Positions 44,116-53,055 of a stretch of 64,000 nucleotides of DNA are shown one piece after another; the first letter of the stretch is position 1; each line of letters begins with the position of its first letter. This DNA is from JAKACA01 sp049510975 (lineage in GTDB: Bacteria > Actinomycetota > Acidimicrobiia > Acidimicrobiales > Bog-793): contig JBEKYM010000010.1 of NCBI GenBank assembly GCA_049510975.1, positions 1-64,000 on the forward strand. The letters are read 5' to 3'. Both the position numbers and the translations under genes were made by a program. Below the pieces are notes generated by a model, which saw only the letters and a list, made by a program, of their open reading frames with translations, had not been told where the DNA came from and searched no databases.

Positions 44116-44166
44116 GAGCACGTGCTCGAAAACCGAGCAGCTTCAAGATCTGAAGGAGCCAGAACC

Positions 44167-44475
44167 ATGGCCACGACGAACGCCAAAGCCACACCGACGA
44201 CCGAAGTCTCCGATCTCGCCGAGAAGATCCGCGAGCAGTTGCTCTCGACGGTCAAGCACGCACAGAAGCTGTCGATCGACGCCGCCCAAAGCTGGCTCAA
44301 GGCCTCGTCCGTGATTTCGCTCCCGGACGTGCCCGCCATCCCGGGCGTGCCTGCTCTGCCTGGCATGGAAGCCGTGACGACATTCACGTTCGACCTTGCA
44401 GGGGACCTGCTCAACGCCCAGCGGGACTATGCCATGGAGCTGGCGAAGGTACTCGCGCCAGCCAAGTCGGCCTAG
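44167..44475 (+). CDS. Phasin-like PHA granule protein
   Basis: This 102-residue protein has a phasin-type helical pattern: LAEKIREQLLSTVKHAQKLS, then DAAQSWLKA, a Pro/Val linker (PDVPAIPGVPALPG) and a helical C-terminus with FDLAGDLLNAQRDYAMELAKV. Phasins coat PHA granules. It precedes the XRE regulator and PhaC. An AAGGAGCC site precedes ATG 44167. The strong promoter and site predict high expression. Confidence 0.8.
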   Translation: MATTNAKATPTTEVSDLAEKIREQLLSTVKHAQKLSIDAAQSWLKASSVISLPDVPAIPGVPALPGMEAVTTFTFDLAGDLLNAQRDYAMELAKVLAPAKSA

Positions 44476-44478
44476 CAC

Positions 44479-44508
44479 CTCCTCGACTCGGCTCGACCGA
44501 CCGAGGAG
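44479..44508 (+). promoter_or_regulatory. Hairpin covering the ribosome site of the XRE gene
   Basis: CTCCTCG (44479-44485) can pair with CGAGGAG (44502-44508); an inner TCGG/CCGA (44488-44491, 44497-44500) extends the stem. The 3' arm contains the GAGGAG ribosome site of the XRE gene, so translation of that gene would be reduced when the hairpin forms. Confidence 0.6.
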
Positions 44509-44517
44509 TGCATGCCC

Positions 44518-44883
44518 ATGACTGCTGGAGAAGATGACTCCCGACTGATGCTGGGAGAGTTCATCCGAATGCAGCGACAGATGGCCAATCTGTCGCTGCG
44601 CCAGCTGTCGGCGCTGGCGGAAGTGTCCAACCCGTACTTGAGCCAGCTCGAGCGGGGGCTGCACGAGCCGTCCGTGCGCGTGCTGAGGTCGATCGCCGGC
44701 GCGTTGAACATGTCTGCGGAGTCGCTCTTGCAGCAGGCAGGCCTCATCAACGAGAGCGAGGCGACGCAGGACGGCGGCACCGAACGGGCGATCCGCGCTG
44801 ACACGCGGCTCACCGGGGCGCAACGTCGTGCCCTCATCGCCGTCTACCGCAGCTATCTCGAAGCGAATCTCGAACGTTCCTGA
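44518..44883 (+). CDS. XRE-family HTH regulator of the PHA locus
   Basis: About 121 residues with an N-terminal Cro/CI helix-turn-helix: FIRMQRQMANLSLRQLSALA, then SNPYLSQLERGLHEPS. The C-terminus is short and charged (TGAQRRALIAVYRSYLEANL). Position between phasin and phaC resembles PhaR-type control of granule genes. ATG 44518 is nine bases after GAGGAG; ATG 44512 is also in frame. Confidence 0.85.
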   Translation: MTAGEDDSRLMLGEFIRMQRQMANLSLRQLSALAEVSNPYLSQLERGLHEPSVRVLRSIAGALNMSAESLLQQAGLINESEATQDGGTERAIRADTRLTGAQRRALIAVYRSYLEANLERS

Positions 44884-44959
44884 ACCCAGTGCGCGGGCCA
44901 GCGGACCCTTAGAAATCGAGCGACATGAACCGAGCAGCGAGTTCCGATCAGGTACAGCG

Positions 44960-46651
44960 ATGAATCCCGACCCTGGGGACCCAGACGTCGGCGCTGGTGG
45001 TCCGATGGTCGACAGCGAGCCCGACTCCTTTCTGCGATCTCTCGTCGCCGCAGGCGTCGCCCTCGCCAAGAACCCGCTCGGCGCCTTGGCTGCGAACGTG
45101 CGGCTGTCGATCGGCCTCAGTGCCGCACTACGAGCGGCGTCGGTCCGTGCCCTCGGGGGTGAGATGGCCGGCCCGGTCTCTGTGACCGGTGACAAGCGTT
45201 TCAGCGACCCGGCCTACACCGACAACCCGCTCTACTTTCTGCTGGCCCAGCAATACCTGTTGAGCAGCGAGCTCGTCACGGAGTTGCTCGATGCCGCTGG
45301 TCTGACCGGAGACGAGGACCGCAAGGCGCGGTTTGCGGCGAAGTTTCTCGTCGATGCCCTCGCTCCCACGAACACGCTCTTCGGTAACGCCGCCGCCGTC
45401 CGGCGGGCTTACCAGACAGGTGGCCGGAGCGTTCTGAAGGGCGGCCGGAACATGCTCGACGACATCGCCCACAACGGGGGATGGCCGTCGCAGGTGGATT
45501 CGGCCGGCTTCGAGGTCGGCCTCAACCTGGCAGCGACTCCGGGCGCCGTTGTCTACCGGAGCGACCTCATCGAGCTCATCCAGTACGACGCGCAAGTGAA
45601 ACGAGTGCACGCCGTACCGATGCTGTTCTGCCCGCCTTGGATCAACAAGTACTACATCATGGACTTGGCGCCCGGGAAGAGCCTCATCGAGTGGGCGATC
45701 CAACATGGTCACACCTGCTTCGCGATCAGCTATCGCAACCCCGATGCCAGCATGGCCGATCTCGGCTTGGAGGACTACCTCCGGCAAGGTCCCCTCGACG
45801 CCATCCGCGTCGTGCGGGAGATCACCGGCGCTCCCCAGGTCAACACGGTCTCGCTCTGTCTCGGTGGAACATTGACTGCTCTGGGCCTTGCGTACAACGC
45901 CGTCGTCGGCGACGAGTCCGTCAAGTCGGCCACGCTGCTCAACACCCACACGGACTTCAGCGTGCCGGGCGCCCTCGGGGTATTCACGGACGAGGCGTCC
46001 ATCGAAAGTCTCGAGAAGCAGATGTCGGCCAAGGGGTACCTCGATTCCGACAAGATGGCGCACACCTTCGATGCACTTCGGGCCAACGACCTCGTGTTCC
46101 AGTACGTGGCGAATGACTGGCTGCTCGGCGAGAAACCTCCCGCCTTCGACTTGCTCGTCTGGAACCAGGACAGCACCAGGATGCCGGCGAAGATGCATTC
46201 GCAATACCTGCGCTCGTGCTATCTCCACAACGAGTTTGCTCGGGGGGAGTTCGAGATCGACGGCCGCAAGCTCGATCCCCGCAAGGTGAGAGTGGACACC
46301 TACGTGCTGTCCGCGGTCGACGACCACATCGTCCCCTGGGTGTCGGGCTACAAGACGACGCATCTGCTCGGCGGTGACAACCGGTTCGTGCTGAGCACTT
46401 CTGGTCACATCGCCGGCGTCGTCAACCCTCCCGGTCCGAAGTCCAAGCACTGGACGAACACCGTTCACCCGCTCGATCCGCAGGAGTGGAAGGAGTCGGC
46501 GACGCTCGAGGACGGCACGTGGTGGGAGGACTGGGCGACATGGGCGGCCGCTCGAGGCGGGCCGAGAGTGACCGCTCGGAGACGGCTCGGCAGCCGCGAG
46601 TACCCACCGATCGAACCGGCTCCAGGCAGCTACGTCCTCGCACGCTCATGA
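44960..46651 (+). CDS. phaC: Polyhydroxyalkanoate synthase (PhaC)
   Basis: This 563-residue enzyme polymerises hydroxyacyl-CoA. It has the lipase-like box SLCLGGT with catalytic Cys300, Asp454 or 455 in SAVDDHIVPW and His483 in SGHIAG, plus CPPWINKYYIMDL and YWEDWATW-type C-terminal residues. The single-subunit length and the N-terminal region fit class I (short-chain PHB) or II. ATG 44960 is the first in-frame ATG after the XRE gene. The stop overlaps the hydrolase start. Confidence 0.95.
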   Translation: MNPDPGDPDVGAGGPMVDSEPDSFLRSLVAAGVALAKNPLGALAANVRLSIGLSAALRAASVRALGGEMAGPVSVTGDKRFSDPAYTDNPLYFLLAQQYLLSSELVTELLDAAGLTGDEDRKARFAAKFLVDALAPTNTLFGNAAAVRRAYQTGGRSVLKGGRNMLDDIAHNGGWPSQVDSAGFEVGLNLAATPGAVVYRSDLIELIQYDAQVKRVHAVPMLFCPPWINKYYIMDLAPGKSLIEWAIQHGHTCFAISYRNPDASMADLGLEDYLRQGPLDAIRVVREITGAPQVNTVSLCLGGTLTALGLAYNAVVGDESVKSATLLNTHTDFSVPGALGVFTDEASIESLEKQMSAKGYLDSDKMAHTFDALRANDLVFQYVANDWLLGEKPPAFDLLVWNQDSTRMPAKMHSQYLRSCYLHNEFARGEFEIDGRKLDPRKVRVDTYVLSAVDDHIVPWVSGYKTTHLLGGDNRFVLSTSGHIAGVVNPPGPKSKHWTNTVHPLDPQEWKESATLEDGTWWEDWATWAAARGGPRVTARRRLGSREYPPIEPAPGSYVLARS

Positions 46652-47382
46652 ACCCGTCTCGATCGGGTGTTGTCGACTCGCTCTTGGAGAGCGCTGGCGG
46701 ACTGCGGCTCGCCGTCCGCGTGCAGAGCGACGGTGACCCGTTGCTGCTGATCAACGGGATGACGCGCTCGCTCGACAGTTGGGAGCCGTTCGTCAGTGAA
46801 CTGGCCGGCCGGCGCATCGTGAGCTTCGACGCGCCCGGCGTGGGCGCCAGCCCGACGCCGGTCCTGCCTCTGCCGATTCCGGTCGTGGCCGCACTGGCCG
46901 CAGAAGTGCTCGATTCCCTGGGAGTCGAGCGCGCATCAGTGGTCGGCTTCTCCCACGGCGGTGCCGTTGCCCAGCAGTTCGCTCTCGACTTTCCGGATCG
47001 AGTTCGGCGCCTCGTGCTCGTCTCGACTTCATGCGGAGTCGGGGCATCACCGGGCCTGGTCGGAGACACGCTCCGCAGCCTCGCTGCCGCGGGCGACTTG
47101 CCGCCCACGGGTGATGGCACCTTGGGCATGTTCTGGCAAGCGCTCGCTTTTTCAACGTGGTCGAGTATCCCGTTCCTGGCGGACATCAGCGTGCCGACGC
47201 TCGTGGTCTGTGGCGCACAGGACCGCATCGTGCCCGCCGACAACAGTCGGTTGTTGGCGAGGCGGATCCCCAACGCCTCGCTCGAGATCATTCCGGGCGG
47301 CCACGATCTGCAGCGGGCGGACCGAGCGAAGCGTCTGGCGCTGAGCGTGGAGGAGTTCCTTGGACACCCAGCCCAGCCCTGA
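46648..47382 (+). CDS. Alpha/beta hydrolase, intracellular PHA depolymerase-like
   Basis: This 244-residue protein resembles the PhaZ-type depolymerases: LLLINGMTRSLDSWEPFV, SFDAPGVGASPTPVL, nucleophile Ser102 in GFSHGGAVAQQF, Asp in CGAQDRIVP and His in GGHDLQ. The ATG overlaps the phaC stop (ATGA), so it is co-translated with the synthase. It would mobilise stored PHA. A general ester hydrolase role cannot be excluded. Confidence 0.85.
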   Translation: MNPSRSGVVDSLLESAGGLRLAVRVQSDGDPLLLINGMTRSLDSWEPFVSELAGRRIVSFDAPGVGASPTPVLPLPIPVVAALAAEVLDSLGVERASVVGFSHGGAVAQQFALDFPDRVRRLVLVSTSCGVGASPGLVGDTLRSLAAAGDLPPTGDGTLGMFWQALAFSTWSSIPFLADISVPTLVVCGAQDRIVPADNSRLLARRIPNASLEIIPGGHDLQRADRAKRLALSVEEFLGHPAQP

Positions 47383-47430
47383 GACGACGAAGCCGTTTGC
47401 CAGTACACCATCTCGACGAGTGAGGACAAC

Positions 47431-48339
47431 ATGACAAATCTGCGATTCGACGGACGTGTAGCCATCATCACCGGAGCTGGCGGGGGACTCGGGCGCTCCC
47501 ATGCGATCGAGCTCGCTCGTCGGGGAGCGCAGGTCCTCGTGAACGACCTCGGGGGATCTCTCGACGGCAGCGGCTCTTCGATGTCGGCGGCCGATCGGGT
47601 CGTCGAGGAGATCACCGCCTCAGGTGGGGCAGCGGTCGCAAACCACGACACCGTTGCCACCGTCGACGGTGGCGAGGCGATCGTGAACGCCGCCCTGAGT
47701 GCCTTCGGGCGGATCGACGTGGTCGTCAACAACGCCGGCATCCTTCGGGACAAGGCGTTCCACAAGATGGACGGCCCGATGATCGACGCCGTGATCGACG
47801 TTCACCTGAAGGGGGCCTTCTACGTCAGCCAGCCGGCCTTCCGGCTGATGCGCGAGCAGGGGTACGGCCGGATCGTCAACACCACGTCCGCCTCCGGGCT
47901 GTTCGGCAACTTCGGACAGGCGAACTACGGCGCCGCCAAGGCCGGACTCGCCGGGTTGAACCGAGTGCTCGCCCTCGAAGGAGCGGGGCATGGCATCAAA
48001 GTCAATGCCATCGCGCCGATCGCCGCCACACGCATGACGGCCGACATCTTGGGCGAGCTGGCGGTCCGGGTGTCGCCCGACACCGTGAGCCCTCTCGTCG
48101 CCTACCTCGCCCATGAGGACTGTGCGGTGAGCGGGCACGTCTACTCCGTGGCCGGCGGTCGGATCGCTCGCATCTTCGTGGCGGAGACCGAGGGCGTCGT
48201 CCTCGGAGAGAACACTGCCGAGGCGATCGCGGAGCATCTGTCCCTCATCGACGGAACAGGCGCCGACAGGTTCCAGGAGCCGAGCTCGTTGGACGACGAG
48301 ACCGCCATCATCGCCAAGGCCCTGGCAGAGCGTGGTTGA
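47431..48339 (+). CDS. SDR family 3-hydroxyacyl-CoA dehydrogenase-like protein
   Basis: This 302-residue oxidoreductase has TGAGGGLGRSHA (cofactor glycine motif), NNAG, Ser in TSASG and NYGAAKAG (catalytic Tyr and Lys). It is similar in layout to the peroxisomal multifunctional enzyme (3R)-hydroxyacyl-CoA dehydrogenase domain, with a longer C-terminal tail than FabG. It could oxidise 3-hydroxyacyl-CoA from PHA or beta-oxidation. It lies 48 bp after the hydrolase and probably in the same operon. Confidence 0.88.
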   Translation: MTNLRFDGRVAIITGAGGGLGRSHAIELARRGAQVLVNDLGGSLDGSGSSMSAADRVVEEITASGGAAVANHDTVATVDGGEAIVNAALSAFGRIDVVVNNAGILRDKAFHKMDGPMIDAVIDVHLKGAFYVSQPAFRLMREQGYGRIVNTTSASGLFGNFGQANYGAAKAGLAGLNRVLALEGAGHGIKVNAIAPIAATRMTADILGELAVRVSPDTVSPLVAYLAHEDCAVSGHVYSVAGGRIARIFVAETEGVVLGENTAEAIAEHLSLIDGTGADRFQEPSSLDDETAIIAKALAERG

Positions 48340-48372
48340 GGCGGGCGCAGGCACCGGCGGCGGTACAAAGCG

Positions 48373-49893
48373 TTGACGACGTCCGCGAGGATTCGATCGA
48401 AAGCGGTCGCCGCCAAGCTCATGTCGGCCCAAGAGGCTGCCGAGTTCGTCAGGCCCGGCGACAACGTCGGCATGAGCGGGTTTACCGGCGCCGGCTACCC
48501 GAAGGCTGTACCCGCCGCACTCGTCGACCGTGTCGTCGCGGCGCGAGGCCGTGGCGAGCGGTTCGCCGTGGGGGTCTGGACCGGAGCTTCTACGGCCCCA
48601 GAGCTCGATGGGGCCATGGCGGCTGTCGACGGAATCGATCTGCGGATGCCGTATCAGTCGGACCCGGTGACCCGCGCCAAGATCAACGACGGCTCCCTCG
48701 ATTACCTGGATCTCCACCTGTCGCACGTTGCGCAGATGGTGTGGGAAGGCTTCTTCGGTCATCTGGACCTGGCCCTCATTGAGGTGTCGGGGATCACCGA
48801 GTCAGGCGAGCTCATCCCTTCCTCCTCGGTCGGCAACAACAAGACGTGGATCGACATGGCCGACAAGGTCATCCTCGAGGTGAACGCATGGCAGCCGGCC
48901 GAGCTCGAAGGAATGCACGACGTCTATTACGGGACGGCTCTTCCGCCTCGCCGGAAGCCGATCCCGATCACGGAACCTTCCGACCGCATCGGCACGCCCT
49001 ACCTGCACTGTGCACCGGAGAAGATCCTCGCCGTCGTGGAGACTGACTTGCCGGACCGCAACGCCGCCTTCAAGGCACCCGATGCCACTTCGGAGATGAT
49101 CGCCGCTCACGTGCTTGAATTCCTGAGCCACGAGGTCGCACGCGGCCGACTACCAGCCACGCTGCTGCCGCTGCAATCGGGCGTCGGCAACATCCCGAAT
49201 GCCGTGCTCGCCGGGCTCGACGCCGGGCCGTTCCGACCGCTCACCGCCTACACCGAGGTCATTCAAGACGGGATGCTGGCGATGCTGGCCTCCGGGACAC
49301 TTCGCACGGCCTCGGCCACGGCCTTCTCTCTGAGCGAAGCCGGCGTCGCCGAGCTGCGCGCCAACATCGCCGACTATCGCGATCGCATCGTCCTCAGACC
49401 CCAGGAGATCAGCAACCACCCAGAGGTCATACGCCGACTCGGCTGCCTCGCGATGAACGGCTTGATCGAGGCGGACATCTACGGCAACGTCAACTCCACG
49501 CACGTCATGGGCTCGAGCATGCAGAACGGCATCGGCGGCTCGGGTGACTTCACTCGAAACGCCTACATCTCGATGTTCCTCAGCCCATCAGTCGCCAAGG
49601 GCGGCACCATCTCGTGCATCGTGCCCATGGTGAGCCATGTCGATCACACCGAGCACGACGTTCACGTCGTCATCACCGAGCAGGGCATTGCGGACCTGCG
49701 TGGTCTGCCGCCTCGACGCCGCGCCCAGCAGGTCATCGATCGCTGTGCGCATCCCGACTACCGCCCGGGACTGCAGGACTACCTCGACCGAGCCGTGGCA
49801 AGCCGATCGGCGAAGCACACGCCACACCTGCTCGCCGAGTCTCTGTCCTGGCACGTCCGGTACCTGCGAGACGGCACGATGCTCCCCGGCTGA
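48373..49893 (+). CDS. Acetyl-CoA hydrolase/succinyl-CoA:acetate CoA-transferase family protein
   Basis: This 506-residue enzyme fits the AcetylCoA_hydro family: GDNVGMSGFTGAGYPKAVP, LQSGVGNIPNAVLAGL, YTEVIQDGML, and GSSMQNGIGGSGDF. Members transfer CoA among acetate, propionate and succinate. The start is TTG 48373, because the usual N-terminal helix begins there; an ATG at 48421 would remove it. It follows the SDR gene by 33 bp. It may regenerate CoA thioesters for PHA synthesis or use. Confidence 0.9.
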   Translation: MTTSARIRSKAVAAKLMSAQEAAEFVRPGDNVGMSGFTGAGYPKAVPAALVDRVVAARGRGERFAVGVWTGASTAPELDGAMAAVDGIDLRMPYQSDPVTRAKINDGSLDYLDLHLSHVAQMVWEGFFGHLDLALIEVSGITESGELIPSSSVGNNKTWIDMADKVILEVNAWQPAELEGMHDVYYGTALPPRRKPIPITEPSDRIGTPYLHCAPEKILAVVETDLPDRNAAFKAPDATSEMIAAHVLEFLSHEVARGRLPATLLPLQSGVGNIPNAVLAGLDAGPFRPLTAYTEVIQDGMLAMLASGTLRTASATAFSLSEAGVAELRANIADYRDRIVLRPQEISNHPEVIRRLGCLAMNGLIEADIYGNVNSTHVMGSSMQNGIGGSGDFTRNAYISMFLSPSVAKGGTISCIVPMVSHVDHTEHDVHVVITEQGIADLRGLPPRRRAQQVIDRCAHPDYRPGLQDYLDRAVASRSAKHTPHLLAESLSWHVRYLRDGTMLPG

Positions 49894-49921
49894 GACAACG
49901 GTGCGGTGGGCCGGTGAGTGT

Positions 49922-50662
49922 TCACATCTCCATGCCGCCGTTGACGGCGAGCACGCTGCCGGTGATGTAGGCGGCGCTGTCCTGCAGGAGGAACCTGACA
50001 GCGTGGGCGATCTCTTCGGGCCGGCCGAGGCGCTGCATCGGGATCGAAGCGACGACTCGCTCGAGAACCTCGGGGGATACCGATGCCACCATCTCGGTAT
50101 CGATGAAACCCGGGGCGACGCAATTCACGGTGAGACCCTTACGGGCGGTCTCCAGCGCCAGGCTCTTGGTCAGGCCGGAGAGGCCCGCTTTGGAGGCGGC
50201 ATAGTTGGCCTGACCGATGTTGCCGGTCTCGCCGATGATGGAGCTGATGTTGACGATGCGACCAAAACCCCGAGCGATCATGTGCTCCAGCACGGCCTTC
50301 GACATGTAGAAGGCACCGGAGAGGTTCACGCGCAGCACTGCGTGCCAGTCCTCCGCCGTCATCCTGCGCATCGTCTTGTCGATCGTGATGCCGGCGTTGT
50401 TGACGAGGTAGTCGAGCTGGCCATGCTGTTCGAGCACCTCGGCCACGACGCGCTCACAGTCCTCCACCACACCGACGTTTCCCTGGTGAAGCGTCACCTC
50501 GTGACCGTCGGCGGCAAGCTTGGCGGCCATCTCGTCAGCGGCCTGGCGGTTCTTGTGATAGCCGGCAGCGACGGTGACGCCGTCGTCCGCCAGCGATCGG
50601 ACGATGGCGGCGCCGATCCCGCGGGTACCGCCGGTCACCAATGCGACGCGATGCTGGTCCAT
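49922..50662 (-). CDS. phaB: Acetoacetyl-CoA reductase (PhaB)
   Basis: This 246-residue SDR reduces acetoacetyl-CoA to (R)-3-hydroxybutyryl-CoA. It has TGGTRGIGAA, NNAGIT, Ser in NISSI, NYAASKAGL and a C-terminal NGGMEM, which is typical of PhaB. A GGAGAAC site precedes the ATG. It is convergent with the CoA transferase. A beta-ketothiolase (phaA) is not in this window. Confidence 0.9.
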   Translation of the reverse strand: MDQHRVALVTGGTRGIGAAIVRSLADDGVTVAAGYHKNRQAADEMAAKLAADGHEVTLHQGNVGVVEDCERVVAEVLEQHGQLDYLVNNAGITIDKTMRRMTAEDWHAVLRVNLSGAFYMSKAVLEHMIARGFGRIVNISSIIGETGNIGQANYAASKAGLSGLTKSLALETARKGLTVNCVAPGFIDTEMVASVSPEVLERVVASIPMQRLGRPEEIAHAVRFLLQDSAAYITGSVLAVNGGMEM

Positions 50663-50743
50663 CTCTGTTCTCCTTGGTGGGCGGTCAGACCGCCCGTCAT
50701 GCCGGCGAGGTCTCGCCGGCGTCGGATCCGTCGACGAGCTCGG

Positions 50744-51328
50744 TCAGCTCTCGATGGTGGCGAGGCTGAGTACCTCGAGCCGCCAGTCGACGTAGTCCAT
50801 CTCCGGGAACCGCTTCGCGAGGTCCTTGTTCGCATCCACGTCCCGTGGAGTGGTGTCGAGCACGAGGTCGGCGACGTCCTCAACCGACCGCGAGCTGTCC
50901 ATGATCACTGCGCGTACGGCATTGGGGGCAGTGTCTGCCCGGATCGCCTGAGCGAGAACCTGTAACAGCGCCATGCGAGCCGCCGTGTCGTCAGGGGCGC
51001 TGAGCTCGGTCGGAAGATTGCCCGCGACGAGGATCACGGACGCGTCCGGTCGGAGGATGCCGAGGACCGCCGACGCCATCTCGAACCGTGCGAGGAGACC
51101 GTCTGCGAGAAAGGCATGGAACTTCGCGACGATCGTGTCCCCGAGAGACGGGACATCGACGGGCATCTGGACGTAGTCGTCCACTGAGGCAGGGCCGAGC
51201 GAGGAGCAAGCGGCAAGCACCGCAGCGAGGTCCACCGCTTCGACCACGTCACAGTTGCGTTGCCTCAAGGCGGCGCTGACGCCGGCCACCCGCGCAGGCG
51301 AGCCGCTGATGAGAACCGTTCGCTTCAC
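50744..51328 (-). CDS. Hypothetical protein, Rossmann-like
   Basis: About 194 residues. It starts MKRTVLISGSPARVAG (GTG read as Met), which looks like a nucleotide-binding strand and loop. Strands with SVILVAGN and VRAVIMD follow, and the overall size is that of a shortened SDR without the Tyr-Lys motif. It lies 81 bp upstream of phaB on the same strand. Whether it binds a nucleotide or is catalytic is unclear; no family is named. Confidence 0.6.
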   Translation of the reverse strand: MKRTVLISGSPARVAGVSAALRQRNCDVVEAVDLAAVLAACSSLGPASVDDYVQMPVDVPSLGDTIVAKFHAFLADGLLARFEMASAVLGILRPDASVILVAGNLPTELSAPDDTAARMALLQVLAQAIRADTAPNAVRAVIMDSSRSVEDVADLVLDTTPRDVDANKDLAKRFPEMDYVDWRLEVLSLATIES

Positions 51329-51568
51329 TGGCGTGACGCCCCCTCGAGTAGTCGTTATCAATCGGACCGCACCGGTGGAGCGTGCTCACCCTGGCGCGCG
51401 TGCCGTCTAGGGCGCCGGATGGGAACCCGCGCGCCTTCTGCCATAACTATGAAGCCGCCGGCGCAGGCATGCTAGAGGCGAAAGCCCCTTGTCTCGAGCT
51501 GTCGTAGGTTCGTTCGGGTCTCGGCGGCTCGCGTGCGCGGCTGTCGCCTTTCCCGGCCAACATCGAAT

Positions 51569-51590
51569 GTTCACCTGCTGTTCACTTGGG
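51569..51590 (+). promoter_or_regulatory. PHO-box-like direct repeat
   Basis: GTTCACCTGCT (51569-51579) is followed at once by GTTCACTTGGG (51580-51590), two 11-base units as in the PhoP boxes of Streptomyces. It lies 40 bp before the GTG of a phosphate-type transporter, which supports a role in phosphate starvation control. Confidence 0.7.
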
Positions 51591-51630
51591 TGCTTCGTCT
51601 GGCACGGCAGGGCGGGGTCAGACTGTTGAC

Positions 51631-53055
51631 GTGAACGCTCCTGAGACCGGAACCTTTGTTGCGCTCGACGAGAGCAAGATCACACGGTTCCAGTACAAGA
51701 TCATGTTCATCTCGGGCATGGGGTTCTTCACGGACGCCTATGACCTTTTCATCATCGGCATCGTGGTGGACATCCTCAAGACGCAGTGGAGCCTGTCGAC
51801 CACCCAGGTGTCGCTCCTCAACTCCGCAACCCTGGCAGCGTCGGCCGTCGGCGCCATCGTCTTCGGGCGGGTCGCCGACATACTCGGGCGCAAGCGCATC
51901 TACGGCTACGAGGTGCTCATCCTGGCGGTCGGAGCGATCGCCTCGGCCTTGGCACCGAATTTCGCCTTCCTGCTCGTCTCCCGCATCGTGCTCGGCATCG
52001 GGATCGGTGGGGACTATCCGGTGAGCGCCACCATCATGAGCGAGTATTCGGCGAAGAGGTCCCGGGGCAAGATGGTCGGTCTCGTCTTCGCCATGCAGGG
52101 TGCCGGCTTGGTGGTGGGTCCGCTCCTCGCAGCCATCCTCTTGGCATCGCACGTCCCCGACGGCGACACGTGGCGACTGTTGCTGGCCCTGGGAGCGATC
52201 CCAGGGCTGGCGGTCTTCTACCTCCGGCGGCAGATCAACGAGACACCACGCTTTGCCCAGGCCGGTGGCGATCTTGCCGAGGCGAGAGCCGCGATCGCGG
52301 CGGCAACGGGCCAGGAGGCCTCGCGGGGACCGAGGCCTCCGTCGAATGCCCGGCACCGGCAGGGTGCCCTCGAGGGTTTCCGGACCCTTGCGGGCAATCG
52401 GCGCATGCTGTTCTGGCTCATCGGGACGGCCGGCGCCTGGGCGATGCTCGACTTCGCCTACTACGGCAACACCATCTCGAGCCCGGAGGTGCTGAAGGTC
52501 ATCAACCCCACGGGATCGCTCTTGCACAACACGGTGCTGCAATTGCTCATCTTCGCAGTATTTGCCTTGCCGGGCTACGCGTTGGCCATCCGGCTGCTGG
52601 ACAGGTCGGGGCGCAAACGCATCCAGTGTCAAGGCTTTGCGCTCATGGCACTCGTGTTCCTGCTGATCGGCCTCGTTCCCGGTGTGACGACCACGGTGGC
52701 ACCGTTTGTCATCCTCTTTGGGGCAAGCTATTTCTTCACGGAGTTTGGACCGAACATGACGACCTTCGTGTATCCGGCCGAGATCTTCCCGGTGGAGGTG
52801 CGGACGACTGCCCACGGGATGTCCGCCGCCGCGGGCAAGTTGGGCGCGTTCGCCGGCGCCTACCTCTTCCCTGACATGCTTGCCTCTTCCTTCGGATTGC
52901 GGGGAGCCGAAGTCGTGGCGGGCGTCGTCTGCCTGTTCGGATTCGCTCTGTCGGCGTGGCTCCTCCCGGAGCCCAAGGGTCTCAGCCTGGAGCAGCTCGA
53001 GCACACTGCGCACGCGGCGCCGGCTGCCCGCAAGCTCAGGCCGGTGCCATCATGA
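51631..53055 (+). CDS. MFS transporter, phosphate:H+ symporter (PHS) type
   Basis: This 474-residue protein has 12 TM segments. PHS-type motifs are GFFTDAYDLFIIGIV near the start, GRVADILGRKRIYG, GIGIGGDYPVSATIMSEY and FGPNMTTFVYPAEIFP. The family imports phosphate with protons. GTG 51631 is chosen: the frame is open to TTG 51586, but that lies inside the PHO-box repeat. The stop overlaps the next start. An upstream PHO box supports the phosphate assignment. Confidence 0.9.
   Translation: MNAPETGTFVALDESKITRFQYKIMFISGMGFFTDAYDLFIIGIVVDILKTQWSLSTTQVSLLNSATLAASAVGAIVFGRVADILGRKRIYGYEVLILAVGAIASALAPNFAFLLVSRIVLGIGIGGDYPVSATIMSEYSAKRSRGKMVGLVFAMQGAGLVVGPLLAAILLASHVPDGDTWRLLLALGAIPGLAVFYLRRQINETPRFAQAGGDLAEARAAIAAATGQEASRGPRPPSNARHRQGALEGFRTLAGNRRMLFWLIGTAGAWAMLDFAYYGNTISSPEVLKVINPTGSLLHNTVLQLLIFAVFALPGYALAIRLLDRSGRKRIQCQGFALMALVFLLIGLVPGVTTTVAPFVILFGASYFFTEFGPNMTTFVYPAEIFPVEVRTTAHGMSAAAGKLGAFAGAYLFPDMLASSFGLRGAEVVAGVVCLFGFALSAWLLPEPKGLSLEQLEHTAHAAPAARKLRPVPS

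Noticed and set aside
42206..44194. Long open frame (662 codons) on the minus strand across the CocE-type hydrolase
   Set aside because: It is the antisense shadow of a clear hydrolase and lacks any recognisable motif or ribosome site.
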